Assembly: GCF_000423885.1 (NCBI RefSeq)
Contig: NZ_AUIV01000001.1
Span: forward strand, 1 to 64,000
From: Thermomonas fusca DSM 15424
Lineage (GTDB): Bacteria; Pseudomonadota; Gammaproteobacteria; Xanthomonadales; Xanthomonadaceae
Direction: 5' to 3'
DNA: 64,000 nt
A model generated the notes under the pieces. The model was not told the origin of the DNA, ran no database searches, and saw only the letters and a list, made by a program, of their open reading frames with translations. Shown here one piece after another: positions 28,242-36,608 of this stretch; the stretch's first letter is position 1; every line of letters starts with the position of its first letter. The position numbers and the translations under genes are program-made.

Positions 28242-29334
28242 GGGCCTGCTGGAACTCCCGCATGAAATCGACCAGTGCCTGCACGCCGGCTTCCGGCATG
28301 GCGTTGTAGAGCGAGGCGCGCATGCCGCCGAGCACGCGGTGGCCCTTCAGTGCTACCAATCCCGCCTGCTTGGCTTCGTCGAGGAAGACCCTGTCCAGCG
28401 CCGGATCGTGCAGGAAGAACGGCACGTTCATGCGCGAACGCGCGCCCGGCGCCACCTCGTTGCGGTAATAGCCGCCGGAACCATCGATAGCGGCGTACAG
28501 CAGCGCCGCCTTGCGCGCGTTGCGGCGGGCGAACTCGGCCACGCCGCCTTCGTCCAGCATCCACTTCACGGTCAGCCCCAGCACGTACCAGTTCCAGCTG
28601 GGCGGGGTGTTGAGCATCGACTCGGCCTTGGCCTGCGCGGCGTAGTCGAAGATCGGCGCGCGCGGCTGGCCGCTGCGCTGCAGCAGGTCACGGCGCACGA
28701 TCAGCACGCTGATGCCGACCGGGCCGAGGTTCTTCTGCGCGCCGGCATAGATCGCGCCGAACTTCGCCACGTCCAGCGGCTCTGAGGCGATGGAGGAACT
28801 GAAGTCGGCGATCAGCGGCGCGTTGCCGGCTTCGATGGCTTCGGAAAAACGCGCGTCCCGCCATTCGACCCCGTGGATGGTTTCATTGGCGGTGAGGTGG
28901 ACATAGGCGGCATCTGGCGACAGCTGCCAGTCGGCGCGCGCCGGCACGTCACGGAAGCCGCCGGCTTCGCTGCTGGCGGCGGTGCGCGCGTCCACGCAGT
29001 GCGCGGCCTGCCGGATCGCGGTCTTGCCCCAGTGGCCGCTGACCACGTAGTCGCAGGCCTGGCCGGGCGTGGCGAAGTTCAGCGGCAGCAGCGCCTGCAC
29101 GGTGGTGGCGCCGCCGGCGGCGAAGACCACCGCGTAGTCGTCGGGAATGGACAGCAGGGTGCGCAGGTCGGCCTCGGCCTGCTGCGCCACCGCAATGAAG
29201 TCCGGGCCGCGGTGGCTGATTTCCAGGATCGACGCACCGCAATCGCCGAACTCCAGCATCGTGGCCTGCGCCTGGCGCAACACGGGTTCCGGCAGCGTCG
29301 CGGGGCCGGGGCTGAAGTTGTAGGCGCGTGACAT
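28234..29334 (-). CDS. serC: Phosphoserine aminotransferase
   Basis: 366 aa from the ATG at 29334, giving the family start MSRAYNFSPGPATLPEPVL. It is a PLP enzyme making phosphoserine (and the pyridoxine precursor phosphohydroxythreonine). The PLP-binding Lys is in YAGAQKNLGPVG. ILEISHRG and RMNVPFFL are further family blocks. It is the first gene of the serC-pheA-hisC-aroA unit and is divergent from the RND efflux genes across 185 bp. The longer frame to 29406 would add an unrelated leader. Confidence 0.94.
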   Translation of the reverse strand: MSRAYNFSPGPATLPEPVLRQAQATMLEFGDCGASILEISHRGPDFIAVAQQAEADLRTLLSIPDDYAVVFAAGGATTVQALLPLNFATPGQACDYVVSGHWGKTAIRQAAHCVDARTAASSEAGGFRDVPARADWQLSPDAAYVHLTANETIHGVEWRDARFSEAIEAGNAPLIADFSSSIASEPLDVAKFGAIYAGAQKNLGPVGISVLIVRRDLLQRSGQPRAPIFDYAAQAKAESMLNTPPSWNWYVLGLTVKWMLDEGGVAEFARRNARKAALLYAAIDGSGGYYRNEVAPGARSRMNVPFFLHDPALDRVFLDEAKQAGLVALKGHRVLGGMRASLYNAMPEAGVQALVDFMREFQQAHG

Positions 29335-29434
29335 CGGCGATCCGGAATTTGCGAAGGGTCTTCGGAGTATGCCGCACTGCAGCACGCACGCACCGTTGAT
29401 TTCCATTGCAACAAGTCATGTTCCCCTGTCGCCT

Positions 29435-29463
29435 TTGACATAAAGAGAATGATCGTTCATTCT
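29435..29463 (+). promoter_or_regulatory. RND efflux promoter with TetR-type operator
   Basis: A perfect -35 hexamer TTGACA lies at 29435-29440. The spacer and -10 region are occupied by an 18-bp imperfect palindrome (29446-29463, AGAATGATCGTTCATTCT, 16 of 18 positions symmetric). This is the usual geometry for TetR/AcrR repressors of efflux pumps. The probable repressor is encoded downstream of the pump at 33961. The -10 box itself is poor (CATTCT at 17-bp spacing). Confidence 0.65.
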
Positions 29464-29519
29464 TAACATCTTTCCGAAATCCCGCCGCCGCAAGGCGGCC
29501 CTCCCCTCCAAGGCCCCCC

Positions 29520-30677
29520 ATGCCCAGCTTTCGTCCGCGCGCCGCGTTGCCACTGACGTTGATCGCCGTTGCCCTTGCCGTTTCCGCCTGCGGCGGCAAC
29601 GCGCCGCCCGCCGCCGCGCAGATGCCACCGCCGGAAGTGACGGTGGTGACGCTGAAATCCAGCGACGTGACCCTGAGCCGCGAACTCACCGGCCGGGTCA
29701 CCCCGTCGCTGATCGCCGAGGTGCGCCCGCAGGTCACCGGCATCGTCCGCCAGCGGCTGTTCACTGAAGGCGGCAGCGTCCGCGCCGGCCAGGCGCTGTA
29801 CCAGATCGACAACACCGCCTTCCTCGCCGACCGCAACGCCGCCGCGGCGCAGGTGGTGCGGGCGCAGGCGGCCTTGACCACCGCCAGCCTGAAGGCGGCG
29901 CGCTCGGCCGAACTGGCGAAGACGCAGGTGATCAGCAAGCAGGACAACGACAATGCGCAGGCTGCGCTGCGGCAGGCGCAGGCCGAACTGCGCGCCGCCC
30001 AGGCCGGGGTCCAGGGCGCCAACGTGCCGCTGGGCTTCACCCGCGTCAGCGCGCCCATCAGCGGCAAGATCGGCCGCTCGGCGGTGACTGCCGGCGCACT
30101 GGTGAACGCCGGCCAGCCCGCCGCGCTGGCCACCATCCAGCAGCTGGATCCGATGTACATCGACCTCAGCCAGTCCAGCGCCGAGTTGCTGCAGCTGCGG
30201 CGCGAAACGGCGGCCGGCAACCTGGCCAGCACCGCCGAGGTGCCGGTGGGCATCGTGCTGGAGGACGGCAGCCGCTACGCCCACGCCGGAAAGATGAGCT
30301 TCGCCGAAACCACGGTCGATCCGACCACCGGCAGCTTCATCGTGCGCGTGGTGGTGCCCAATCCCGACCAACTGCTGCTGCCCGGCATGTACGTGCGCGC
30401 CGTACTCGCCAACGGCGTGCGGCGCAACGCGCTGCTGGTACCGCAGCAGGGCGTGAACCGCGATCCCAAGGGCCAGGCCAGCGCGATGGTGGTGGATGCC
30501 GAGGGCAAGGCCGCGCTGCGGCAGGTGACGGTCAGCCGCACGGTCGGCGCCAGCTGGCTGGTGGAAGATGGCTTGAAGCCGGGCGACCGGGTGATCGTCG
30601 AGGGCCTGCAGAAGATCCGGCCCGGCGCGCCGGTACGCGCGGTCGAGCAGGGCGCGCCCGCCGCGTCGGCCAAGTAA
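29520..30677 (+). CDS. RND efflux periplasmic adaptor (membrane fusion) lipoprotein
   Basis: 385 aa. Signal peptide with lipobox AVSAC (Cys about 24), so it is anchored to the outer face of the inner membrane. It has the AcrA/MexA architecture: a split lipoyl motif (AEVRPQVTGIVRQRLFTEGG and VSAPISGKIGRSAVTAGALV) around an alpha-hairpin (about 98-160), then beta-barrel and membrane-proximal domains (QLLLPGMYVRAVLANGV). It links the RND pump to an outer-membrane channel, and no channel gene is present here. The pump gene follows after 12 bp. Confidence 0.93.
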   Translation: MPSFRPRAALPLTLIAVALAVSACGGNAPPAAAQMPPPEVTVVTLKSSDVTLSRELTGRVTPSLIAEVRPQVTGIVRQRLFTEGGSVRAGQALYQIDNTAFLADRNAAAAQVVRAQAALTTASLKAARSAELAKTQVISKQDNDNAQAALRQAQAELRAAQAGVQGANVPLGFTRVSAPISGKIGRSAVTAGALVNAGQPAALATIQQLDPMYIDLSQSSAELLQLRRETAAGNLASTAEVPVGIVLEDGSRYAHAGKMSFAETTVDPTTGSFIVRVVVPNPDQLLLPGMYVRAVLANGVRRNALLVPQQGVNRDPKGQASAMVVDAEGKAALRQVTVSRTVGASWLVEDGLKPGDRVIVEGLQKIRPGAPVRAVEQGAPAASAK

Positions 30678-30689
30678 GGGGGCCGCGCC

Positions 30690-33600
30690 ATGGCACGTTT
30701 CTTCATCGATCGCCCGATCTTCGCCTGGGTGATCGCGATCCTGATGATGCTCGCGGGCATCGTCTCGCTGCGCAACCTGCCGGTGGAGCGCTATCCCTCG
30801 ATCGCGCCGCCCACCATCAGCGTCAGCGCGATCTATCCCGGCGCCTCCGCCAAGGTGCTGGAGGACTCGGTGACCCAGGTCATCGAGCAGCAGATGAAGG
30901 GCCTGGACGGCCTGATCTACATGGCCTCCAACAGCTCCGGCGTGGGCCGCGCGGAAATCCGGCTGACGTTCGAGAACGGCACCGACCCCGACATCGCCCA
31001 GGTGCAGGTGCAGAACAAGCTGCAGACCGCGATGCCGCTGTTGCCGCAGGAAGTGCAGCGACAGGGCGTGGTGACCTCGAAGGGCTCTGCCGGCTTCCTG
31101 ATGGTGGTCGGGTTCGTGTCCGAGGACGGCAAGCTGGGCCGCGACGACATCGGCGACTACATCGTCTCCAACGTGGTGGACCCGCTCAGCCGCGTGCCCG
31201 GCGTGGGCAACCTGCAGGTGTTCGGCTCCAAGTACGCCATGCGGATCTGGCTGGACCCGGGCAAGCTGGATGGCTACAAGCTGACCGTCGCCGACATCCT
31301 GTCCGCCCTGCAGGCGCAGAACGCGCAGGTCGCGCTGGGCCAGCTGGGCGGCGCGCCGGCGGTGGAAGGCCAGCAGCTCAACGCCACCATCAACGCCCAG
31401 GACCGGCTGCAGACCCCGGAACAGTTCCGCGACGTGATCGTGCGCGCCAACCCGGACGGCTCCACCCTGACCCTGGGCGACGTGGCCAGGGTCGAGATCG
31501 GCCCGGAAACCTACGAGTTCGTGGCCCGCTACAACCGCCAGCCCACCGTGGGCGTGGCCATCTCGCTGGCCACCGGCGCCAACGCGCTGGACACCTCCGA
31601 CGCGGTCAACGCGCGGCTGAAGGAACTGGAGCCCTACTTTCCCGCCGGGCTGAAGACGGTGGTGCCGTTCGACACCACCCCGTTCGTGCGGGTATCGATC
31701 AAGAGCGTGGTGCAGACGCTGGTCGAAGCGATCGTGCTGGTGTTCCTGGTGATGTACCTGTTCCTGCAGAACTTCCGCGCTACCCTGATCCCCACCATCG
31801 CGGTGCCGGTGGTGCTGCTGGCGACCATCGCCACGCTGTACGCGCTGGGGTTCTCGATCAACATGCTGACCATGTTCGCGATGGTGCTGGCGATCGGCCT
31901 GCTGGTGGACGACGCCATCGTGGTGGTGGAGAACGTCGAGCGGGTGATGGCCGAGGAAGGCCTGCCGCCGAAGGAAGCCGCACGCAAGTCGATGGACCAG
32001 ATCACCGGCGCGCTGGTGGGCATCGGCGTGGTGCTGGCGGCGGTGTTCGTGCCGATGGCCTTCATGTCCGGCTCCACCGGCATCATCTACCGCCAGTTCA
32101 CCGCCACCATCGTGACCGCGATGGGCTTCTCGGTGATCGTGGCCATCGTGCTGACCCCGGCGCTGTGCGCCACCCTGCTCAAGCCGATGAAGACGGGCGA
32201 GCACCACGTCCACGCCGGCGGGCCGCTGGGCCGCTTCTTCGACTGGTTCAACACCCGCTTCGACCGCGGCAGCGCGCGCTACCAGCGCGGCGTGAAGGGC
32301 ATCCTGCATCGCCCCGGCCGCTTCATGGCGGTATTCGCCGCGCTGCTGGTGGCGATGGGCCTGATGTTCCTGCGCCTGCCCAGCTCGTTCCTGCCCGACG
32401 AGGACCAGGGCGTGCTGATGGCGATGGTGCAGGCGCCGGTGGGCTCCAGCCAGGAGCGCACCCTGCAGGCGATGTACAAGATGGAGAACCACTTCCTCGA
32501 CCAGGAAAAGGACAACGTCGAGTCGGTGCTGATGGTGCAGGGCTTCAGCTTTGCCGGCGCCGGCCAGAACACCGGCATGGCCTTCATCAAGCTCAAGGAC
32601 TGGAGCGAACGCACCACGCCGGAGTCGCAGGCCAGCGCCATCGCCGGCCGCGCGATGGGAGCGCTGATGCAGATCAAGGACGCGATGATCTTCGCGTTCT
32701 CGCCGCCGCCGATGCCCGAGCTGGGCACCTCCGCCGGCTTCACCCTGATGCTCAAGGACAACGCCGGGCTGGGCCACAAGGCCCTGCTGGACGCGCGCAA
32801 CCAGCTGCTCGGCATGGCCGCGCAGAGCAAGCTGCTGGCCAACGTGCGCCCCAACGGCATGGAAGACACGCCGCAGCTGCGGGTGGACGTGGACCCGGCC
32901 AAGGCCGAGGCACTGGGCGTGCCGGTGGCGGCGATCAACCAGACGCTGGCGGTGGGCTGGGGCGGCGCCTACGTGGACGACTTCATCGACCGCGGTCGGG
33001 TCAAGCGCGTCTACCTGCAGGCCGAATCGTCCTTCCGCATGGTGCCGGAGGACTTCCTGAAGTGGTCGGTACGCAACCGGACCGGCGAGATGGTGCCGTT
33101 CTCCTCCTTCGCCACCACCCGCTGGGAATACGGCTCGCCGCGGCTGGAGCGCTACAACGGCGTGCCGTCGATGGAGATCCAGGGCCAGGCCGCCGCCGGC
33201 GCCAGCTCCGGCGAGGCGATGGACGAGATGGAGGCGCTGGTGGCCAGGCTGCCGGCAGGCATCGCGCTGGAATGGACCGCGATGTCCTATCAGGAACGGC
33301 AGGCCGGCTCGCAGACCGCGATGCTGTACGCACTGTCGTTCCTGATCGTGTTCCTGGTGCTGGCCGCGCTGTACGAAAGCTGGAGCGTGCCGACCGCGGT
33401 GCTGATGGTGGCGCCGCTGGGCATCCTCGGCGCAGCGCTGTTCTCCAACCTGCGCGGGTTCGAGCGCGACGTGTACTACCAGGTCGGCATGTTGACCACC
33501 ATCGGCCTGACCAGCAAGAACGCGGTGCTGATCATCGAGTTCGCAAAGCAGAACCTGGAAAAGCACGGCATGCACCTGATCCCGGCGATCATGCACGCCG

Positions 33601-33854
33601 TCCACGACCGCCTGCGTCCGATCATCATGACCTCACTGGCATTCGGCCTGGGCGTGCTGCCGCTGGCCATCGCCAGCGGTGCCGGCTCCGGCGCGCAGCA
33701 GGTCATCGGCACCAGCGTGCTGGGCGGCATGATCGTCGGCACCGCGCTGGGCGTGTTCTTCATCCCGCTGTTCTATCTGGTGATCGAGAAGCTGTTCGAC
33801 GCCCGCCACCGCAGCGACCCGGAAACCGAGCCGGGCGACGGCAGCCCGCCGTGA
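30690..33854 (+). CDS. RND multidrug efflux permease (HAE-1 family, AcrB/MexB-like)
   Basis: 1054 aa, the normal size for the trimeric inner-membrane pump. It begins MARFFIDRPIFAWVIAI as in AcrB. Twelve transmembrane segments are expected. The proton-relay pair Asp-Asp is in GLLVDDAIVVVENV of the fourth segment and the partner Lys is in GLTSKNAVLIIEFAKQN of the tenth. The porter-domain signature ERYPSIAPPTISV is present. Substrates cannot be predicted. It forms an operon with the adaptor gene and is probably repressed through the palindrome at 29446-29463. Confidence 0.95.
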   Translation: MARFFIDRPIFAWVIAILMMLAGIVSLRNLPVERYPSIAPPTISVSAIYPGASAKVLEDSVTQVIEQQMKGLDGLIYMASNSSGVGRAEIRLTFENGTDPDIAQVQVQNKLQTAMPLLPQEVQRQGVVTSKGSAGFLMVVGFVSEDGKLGRDDIGDYIVSNVVDPLSRVPGVGNLQVFGSKYAMRIWLDPGKLDGYKLTVADILSALQAQNAQVALGQLGGAPAVEGQQLNATINAQDRLQTPEQFRDVIVRANPDGSTLTLGDVARVEIGPETYEFVARYNRQPTVGVAISLATGANALDTSDAVNARLKELEPYFPAGLKTVVPFDTTPFVRVSIKSVVQTLVEAIVLVFLVMYLFLQNFRATLIPTIAVPVVLLATIATLYALGFSINMLTMFAMVLAIGLLVDDAIVVVENVERVMAEEGLPPKEAARKSMDQITGALVGIGVVLAAVFVPMAFMSGSTGIIYRQFTATIVTAMGFSVIVAIVLTPALCATLLKPMKTGEHHVHAGGPLGRFFDWFNTRFDRGSARYQRGVKGILHRPGRFMAVFAALLVAMGLMFLRLPSSFLPDEDQGVLMAMVQAPVGSSQERTLQAMYKMENHFLDQEKDNVESVLMVQGFSFAGAGQNTGMAFIKLKDWSERTTPESQASAIAGRAMGALMQIKDAMIFAFSPPPMPELGTSAGFTLMLKDNAGLGHKALLDARNQLLGMAAQSKLLANVRPNGMEDTPQLRVDVDPAKAEALGVPVAAINQTLAVGWGGAYVDDFIDRGRVKRVYLQAESSFRMVPEDFLKWSVRNRTGEMVPFSSFATTRWEYGSPRLERYNGVPSMEIQGQAAAGASSGEAMDEMEALVARLPAGIALEWTAMSYQERQAGSQTAMLYALSFLIVFLVLAALYESWSVPTAVLMVAPLGILGAALFSNLRGFERDVYYQVGMLTTIGLTSKNAVLIIEFAKQNLEKHGMHLIPAIMHAVHDRLRPIIMTSLAFGLGVLPLAIASGAGSGAQQVIGTSVLGGMIVGTALGVFFIPLFYLVIEKLFDARHRSDPETEPGDGSPP

Positions 33855-33960
33855 CCGCATCGCCGCGTCCGGTGGCCGCACCGCTCCGCCACACCCGCAC
33901 GCGGGGGCGCGGGCGATTGCTGTACCGTGCGCTGCTTCCACGTCGCAGCCAAGCCCGCCC

Positions 33961-34572
33961 ATGAACACCCCGCGCCCCCGCAGCAGCAAGGCCGAAGCGC
34001 GTACCCAGGCGCAGCGCGAACGCATCCTGCAGGCCGCGCAGCAGTGCTTCATCGAGCACGGCTTCCACGCCGCCGGCATGGCGAAGATCGCCGAAACCGC
34101 CGGCATGAGCCCGGGTCTGATCTATCGCTACTTCGAGAACAAGGGCGCGATCATCCAGGCCATCGTTCAGCGCCAGCTGGACCTGGTGCGCGAGGACATC
34201 CGCCTTAACCGCAAGGTCGATCTAGCGAAGGAGCTGGCCGACACCTACGGCAGCCAGCGCCATGCCGACGGCCGCCACCTCAGTGCACCGCTGCTGCTGG
34301 AAGTATCCGCCGAGGCGACCCGCGATCCGCAGATCGCCGCGGCGGTGCAGCACTTCGACCGCCAGCTGCGGCAGTCGCTGCAGGAATGGCTGGGGCGCGA
34401 CAAGCAGGCCGGCGGTCCCGGCATCGCAGCGCAGGACATCCCCAAGCGGGTGCTGGTGCTGCAGCTACTGTTCGAAGGCATGCGCCTGCGCGAAACCCGC
34501 GAACCGGATCTCGACCGCACGCTGCTGGAAGACGGACTGCGCGAGGTCATCGCGCACCTGCTGCAACCCTGA
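33961..34572 (+). CDS. TetR-family transcriptional regulator
   Basis: 203 aa. The N-terminal HTH domain (about 15-62) reads QRERILQAAQQCFIEHGF and IAETAGMSPGLIYRYFENK, a classic TetR DNA-binding domain. The C-terminal ligand domain is unclassified. It lies 106 bp downstream of the RND permease gene on the same strand, an uncommon position because such regulators are usually divergent from their pump. The palindrome in the pump promoter is the likely target. A strongly basic leader (RPRSSKAEART) precedes the HTH. Confidence 0.9.
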   Translation: MNTPRPRSSKAEARTQAQRERILQAAQQCFIEHGFHAAGMAKIAETAGMSPGLIYRYFENKGAIIQAIVQRQLDLVREDIRLNRKVDLAKELADTYGSQRHADGRHLSAPLLLEVSAEATRDPQIAAAVQHFDRQLRQSLQEWLGRDKQAGGPGIAAQDIPKRVLVLQLLFEGMRLRETREPDLDRTLLEDGLREVIAHLLQP

Positions 34573-34602
34573 CCGGCGACGCCGCGCGGGCGCCGCCGGC
34601 GC

Positions 34603-34875
34603 TCAGAACCGTTCCTGCAGCACCCGCTTGATCTCCGCCTCGATCGGGTCCTTGAACATCGCCGCCAGGAAGCCGAGCTTGGCGAACACGTGCAGCCCGC
34701 CTTCCTCCAGCGCGATGTGGCCGTCGATGCCGGAGCGCGAGAAGTTCAGCATGTCGCCGTCCCAGCCGCAGTCGACCTGGAACCGTTCCTGCAGCTTGCG
34801 TGCAACCTCTTCCACCGCCTTGCGGGCTTGCGGCTTGGGCAGGGCATGGGCGTGGCGGATATCGATGCGGGACAT
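34603..34875 (-). CDS. Polyhydroxyalkanoic acid system family protein
   Basis: 90 aa. It matches in length and motif the small PHA-system (PHA_gran_rgn) family: MSRIDIRHAHALPKPQARKA at the start, DCGWDGDMLNFSRSGIDGHI in the middle and FKDPIEAEIKRVLQERF at the end. The family is associated with polyhydroxyalkanoate granule gene regions; its biochemical role is not settled. It converges with the TetR gene and is divergent from the FHA gene. A phasin gene lies 3 kb away, but no PHA synthase is in the window. Confidence 0.8.
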   Translation of the reverse strand: MSRIDIRHAHALPKPQARKAVEEVARKLQERFQVDCGWDGDMLNFSRSGIDGHIALEEGGLHVFAKLGFLAAMFKDPIEAEIKRVLQERF

Positions 34876-34968
34876 GGCAATGGCAGTGGCGGGTGTTGCC
34901 GCATTCTGCCGCGTGCAGCGGCGCGAGAACAGCCGGGGCGGCGCCAGCGCGTGCTAGATTCCGCGGCG

Positions 34969-35754
34969 ATGAACGACCTGCACCTGCGCTTCTGCGATGG
35001 CCGCCAGCCCGACCTGCCCCTGGAGCCAGGCGTGCATGCGCTTGGCCGCACTGCCGTCGGGCTCGGCCCGGTGGCGGCCGGCGGGCCAGCGCTGCTGCAG
35101 CTCTGCAACGACCGCCGCGGCATCTGGATGACCGTGACGGAGGGCATGCGCGGCGTCCATGTCAACGGCCGCCCGGTACAGCAGGTGGCAATGTTGCGCG
35201 CCGGCGACAGCATCCATGCCGACGGCAGCGAACTGCTGCTGTACGCCGCCAACGACGACCGCACCCCGTCGCCCTCCACGTCAGCGGTGCGCGACCCGGC
35301 CGGCAACCTGCGGATGGTGCTGCGCGGTGTCGGCGGCCCCTACCACGGCCGCTGCATCAGCCTGGATCGCCCGTGCCATGTCGGTAGCGCCGCGGCTGCC
35401 GACCTGCGCATCGAAGGCGCCGGCATCGCTGCCGAGCACGCGCTGCTGGAAGCCGGCAACGGCCAGGCGCTGCTGCGCAATGCCGCCGCCGACGTGCTGG
35501 TCAACGGTCGCCCGCTGCGCCAGGCAGTCCTGCACAGCGGCGACCAGATCGCGTTCGGCGTACAGCACCGGTTCGTACTGGAAGGCCCGCCGCCGCCAGC
35601 CGCCGAGCAGCCGCGCACGGCGCCGCCCACCGAGGCCGATGCCCCGCCCGTACCGCCGCGCCGGCGCTGGACGCAGGGCGTACCGTGGCTGCTGCTGGCC
35701 GCGCTGCTGCTGGCCGCCGCACTGACCGCGCTGCTGGTCTTCGGCGCACGCTGA
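34969..35754 (+). CDS. Membrane-anchored protein with two degenerate FHA domains
   Basis: 261 aa. Two FHA-like halves (about 20-95 and 130-206) each end in a VNGRPV or VNGRPL element and an AGDSI or SGDQI strand typical of FHA folds. The residues that normally contact phosphothreonine (GR..., SRxHA) are poorly kept: the second copy reads HVGS then IAAEHA. A Pro-rich linker (207-231) leads to one C-terminal transmembrane helix (238-258), so the FHA part probably faces the cytoplasm. Phosphopeptide binding is therefore doubtful. It is divergent from the PHA-system gene by 93 bp. Confidence 0.75.
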   Translation: MNDLHLRFCDGRQPDLPLEPGVHALGRTAVGLGPVAAGGPALLQLCNDRRGIWMTVTEGMRGVHVNGRPVQQVAMLRAGDSIHADGSELLLYAANDDRTPSPSTSAVRDPAGNLRMVLRGVGGPYHGRCISLDRPCHVGSAAAADLRIEGAGIAAEHALLEAGNGQALLRNAAADVLVNGRPLRQAVLHSGDQIAFGVQHRFVLEGPPPPAAEQPRTAPPTEADAPPVPPRRRWTQGVPWLLLAALLLAAALTALLVFGAR

Positions 35755-35802
35755 TCCGGCCACAGCCGGTCCGCAGATGAAGGGGCGCTGCTGGCGCCTG
35801 CG

Positions 35803-36522
35803 TCAGCCGCCGCCGAACGGATCGCGATCGCCGGCGAACAGCCGCTGCATCGCCATCGTCTCGCTGCGCCGGATATCGCCGAGGAAATCGCCGACATCGC
35901 CCAGCCCGGCAAACGCCGCGCAGCCGCGCTCGAGGAAGGACTGCAGCGCGCCCAGCCCCGCTGCCCGCGCCGGCAGCCGCGACAGCCGCAGCAGCGAATG
36001 CACGCCGGGCAGCCGCAGGGCCTCGGCCAGGCCCTGCCCTACTTCATCGATCAGTTCGATCTGCCGCCGGCGCAGCCGCGGCAATCCCACCCACCGGTAG
36101 GCGCGCACATACAGCACTACGTCCAGCGCCCGTTGGCGCGGTGACAGCGCCTGCAGCGCCTCGGCCATGCGCAGGTCCAGCGCATGGCTGAGCGCCGCCA
36201 GGACGACGCCGTCGGCCACCGTTTCCAGCAGCGCCGCCGGGAGCAGCCGCTGCATCATCGGGATCACCCGCGCGATGTCGGCGTCACGGCGGCTGAAGTC
36301 ATGGTCGCCATAGACGTCGGTCAGGAAGAACCGCGCCGCCGGACGCCGCGCCGGGTCGCGCAGGAAGACATCGAAACTACGTTCCAGCCGCTGCGCCTGC
36401 CATGCCTGCAGCGGCTTCAACCAGGCCAGATCGTTGCGCGGCTCCAGCGCCCGGTCGAACAGGCGCTGGTGCAGCGCCAGCCGGCGTGCCAGCCGGGAAT
36501 GCAGGTCGGTGCGTGGTTGCAT
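35803..36522 (-). CDS. FFLEELY-motif-like protein of unknown function
   Basis: 239 aa from the ATG at 36522; an ATG at 36558 is possible. Mostly helical, with no signal peptide. It resembles the Xanthomonadaceae family named for an FFLEELYG motif, which here reads FFLTDVYG at residues 65-72, followed by DFSRRDADIARVIPMMQRLLP. The C-terminal half is Leu/Arg-rich, with GALQSFLERGCAAFAGLGDV and a late FLGDIRRSETMAMQRLF. It is divergent from the patatin gene across 86 bp and may share its regulation. Function is unknown. Confidence 0.75.
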   Translation of the reverse strand: MQPRTDLHSRLARRLALHQRLFDRALEPRNDLAWLKPLQAWQAQRLERSFDVFLRDPARRPAARFFLTDVYGDHDFSRRDADIARVIPMMQRLLPAALLETVADGVVLAALSHALDLRMAEALQALSPRQRALDVVLYVRAYRWVGLPRLRRRQIELIDEVGQGLAEALRLPGVHSLLRLSRLPARAAGLGALQSFLERGCAAFAGLGDVGDFLGDIRRSETMAMQRLFAGDRDPFGGG

Positions 36523-36608
36523 GGGCGCAGTGTCGGCGCGCGCCGGTTCCCGACGCAATACTCAAGGACGCTCCGCTACACTCGGGGAAACCCGCAAGAG
36601 CCGCCCGC

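Noticed and set aside
29463..33605. A 1380-codon open frame antisense to the RND efflux genes
   Set aside because: His/Gln/Arg-rich shadow sequence with no recognisable domain; the plus strand encodes intact adaptor and pump proteins.
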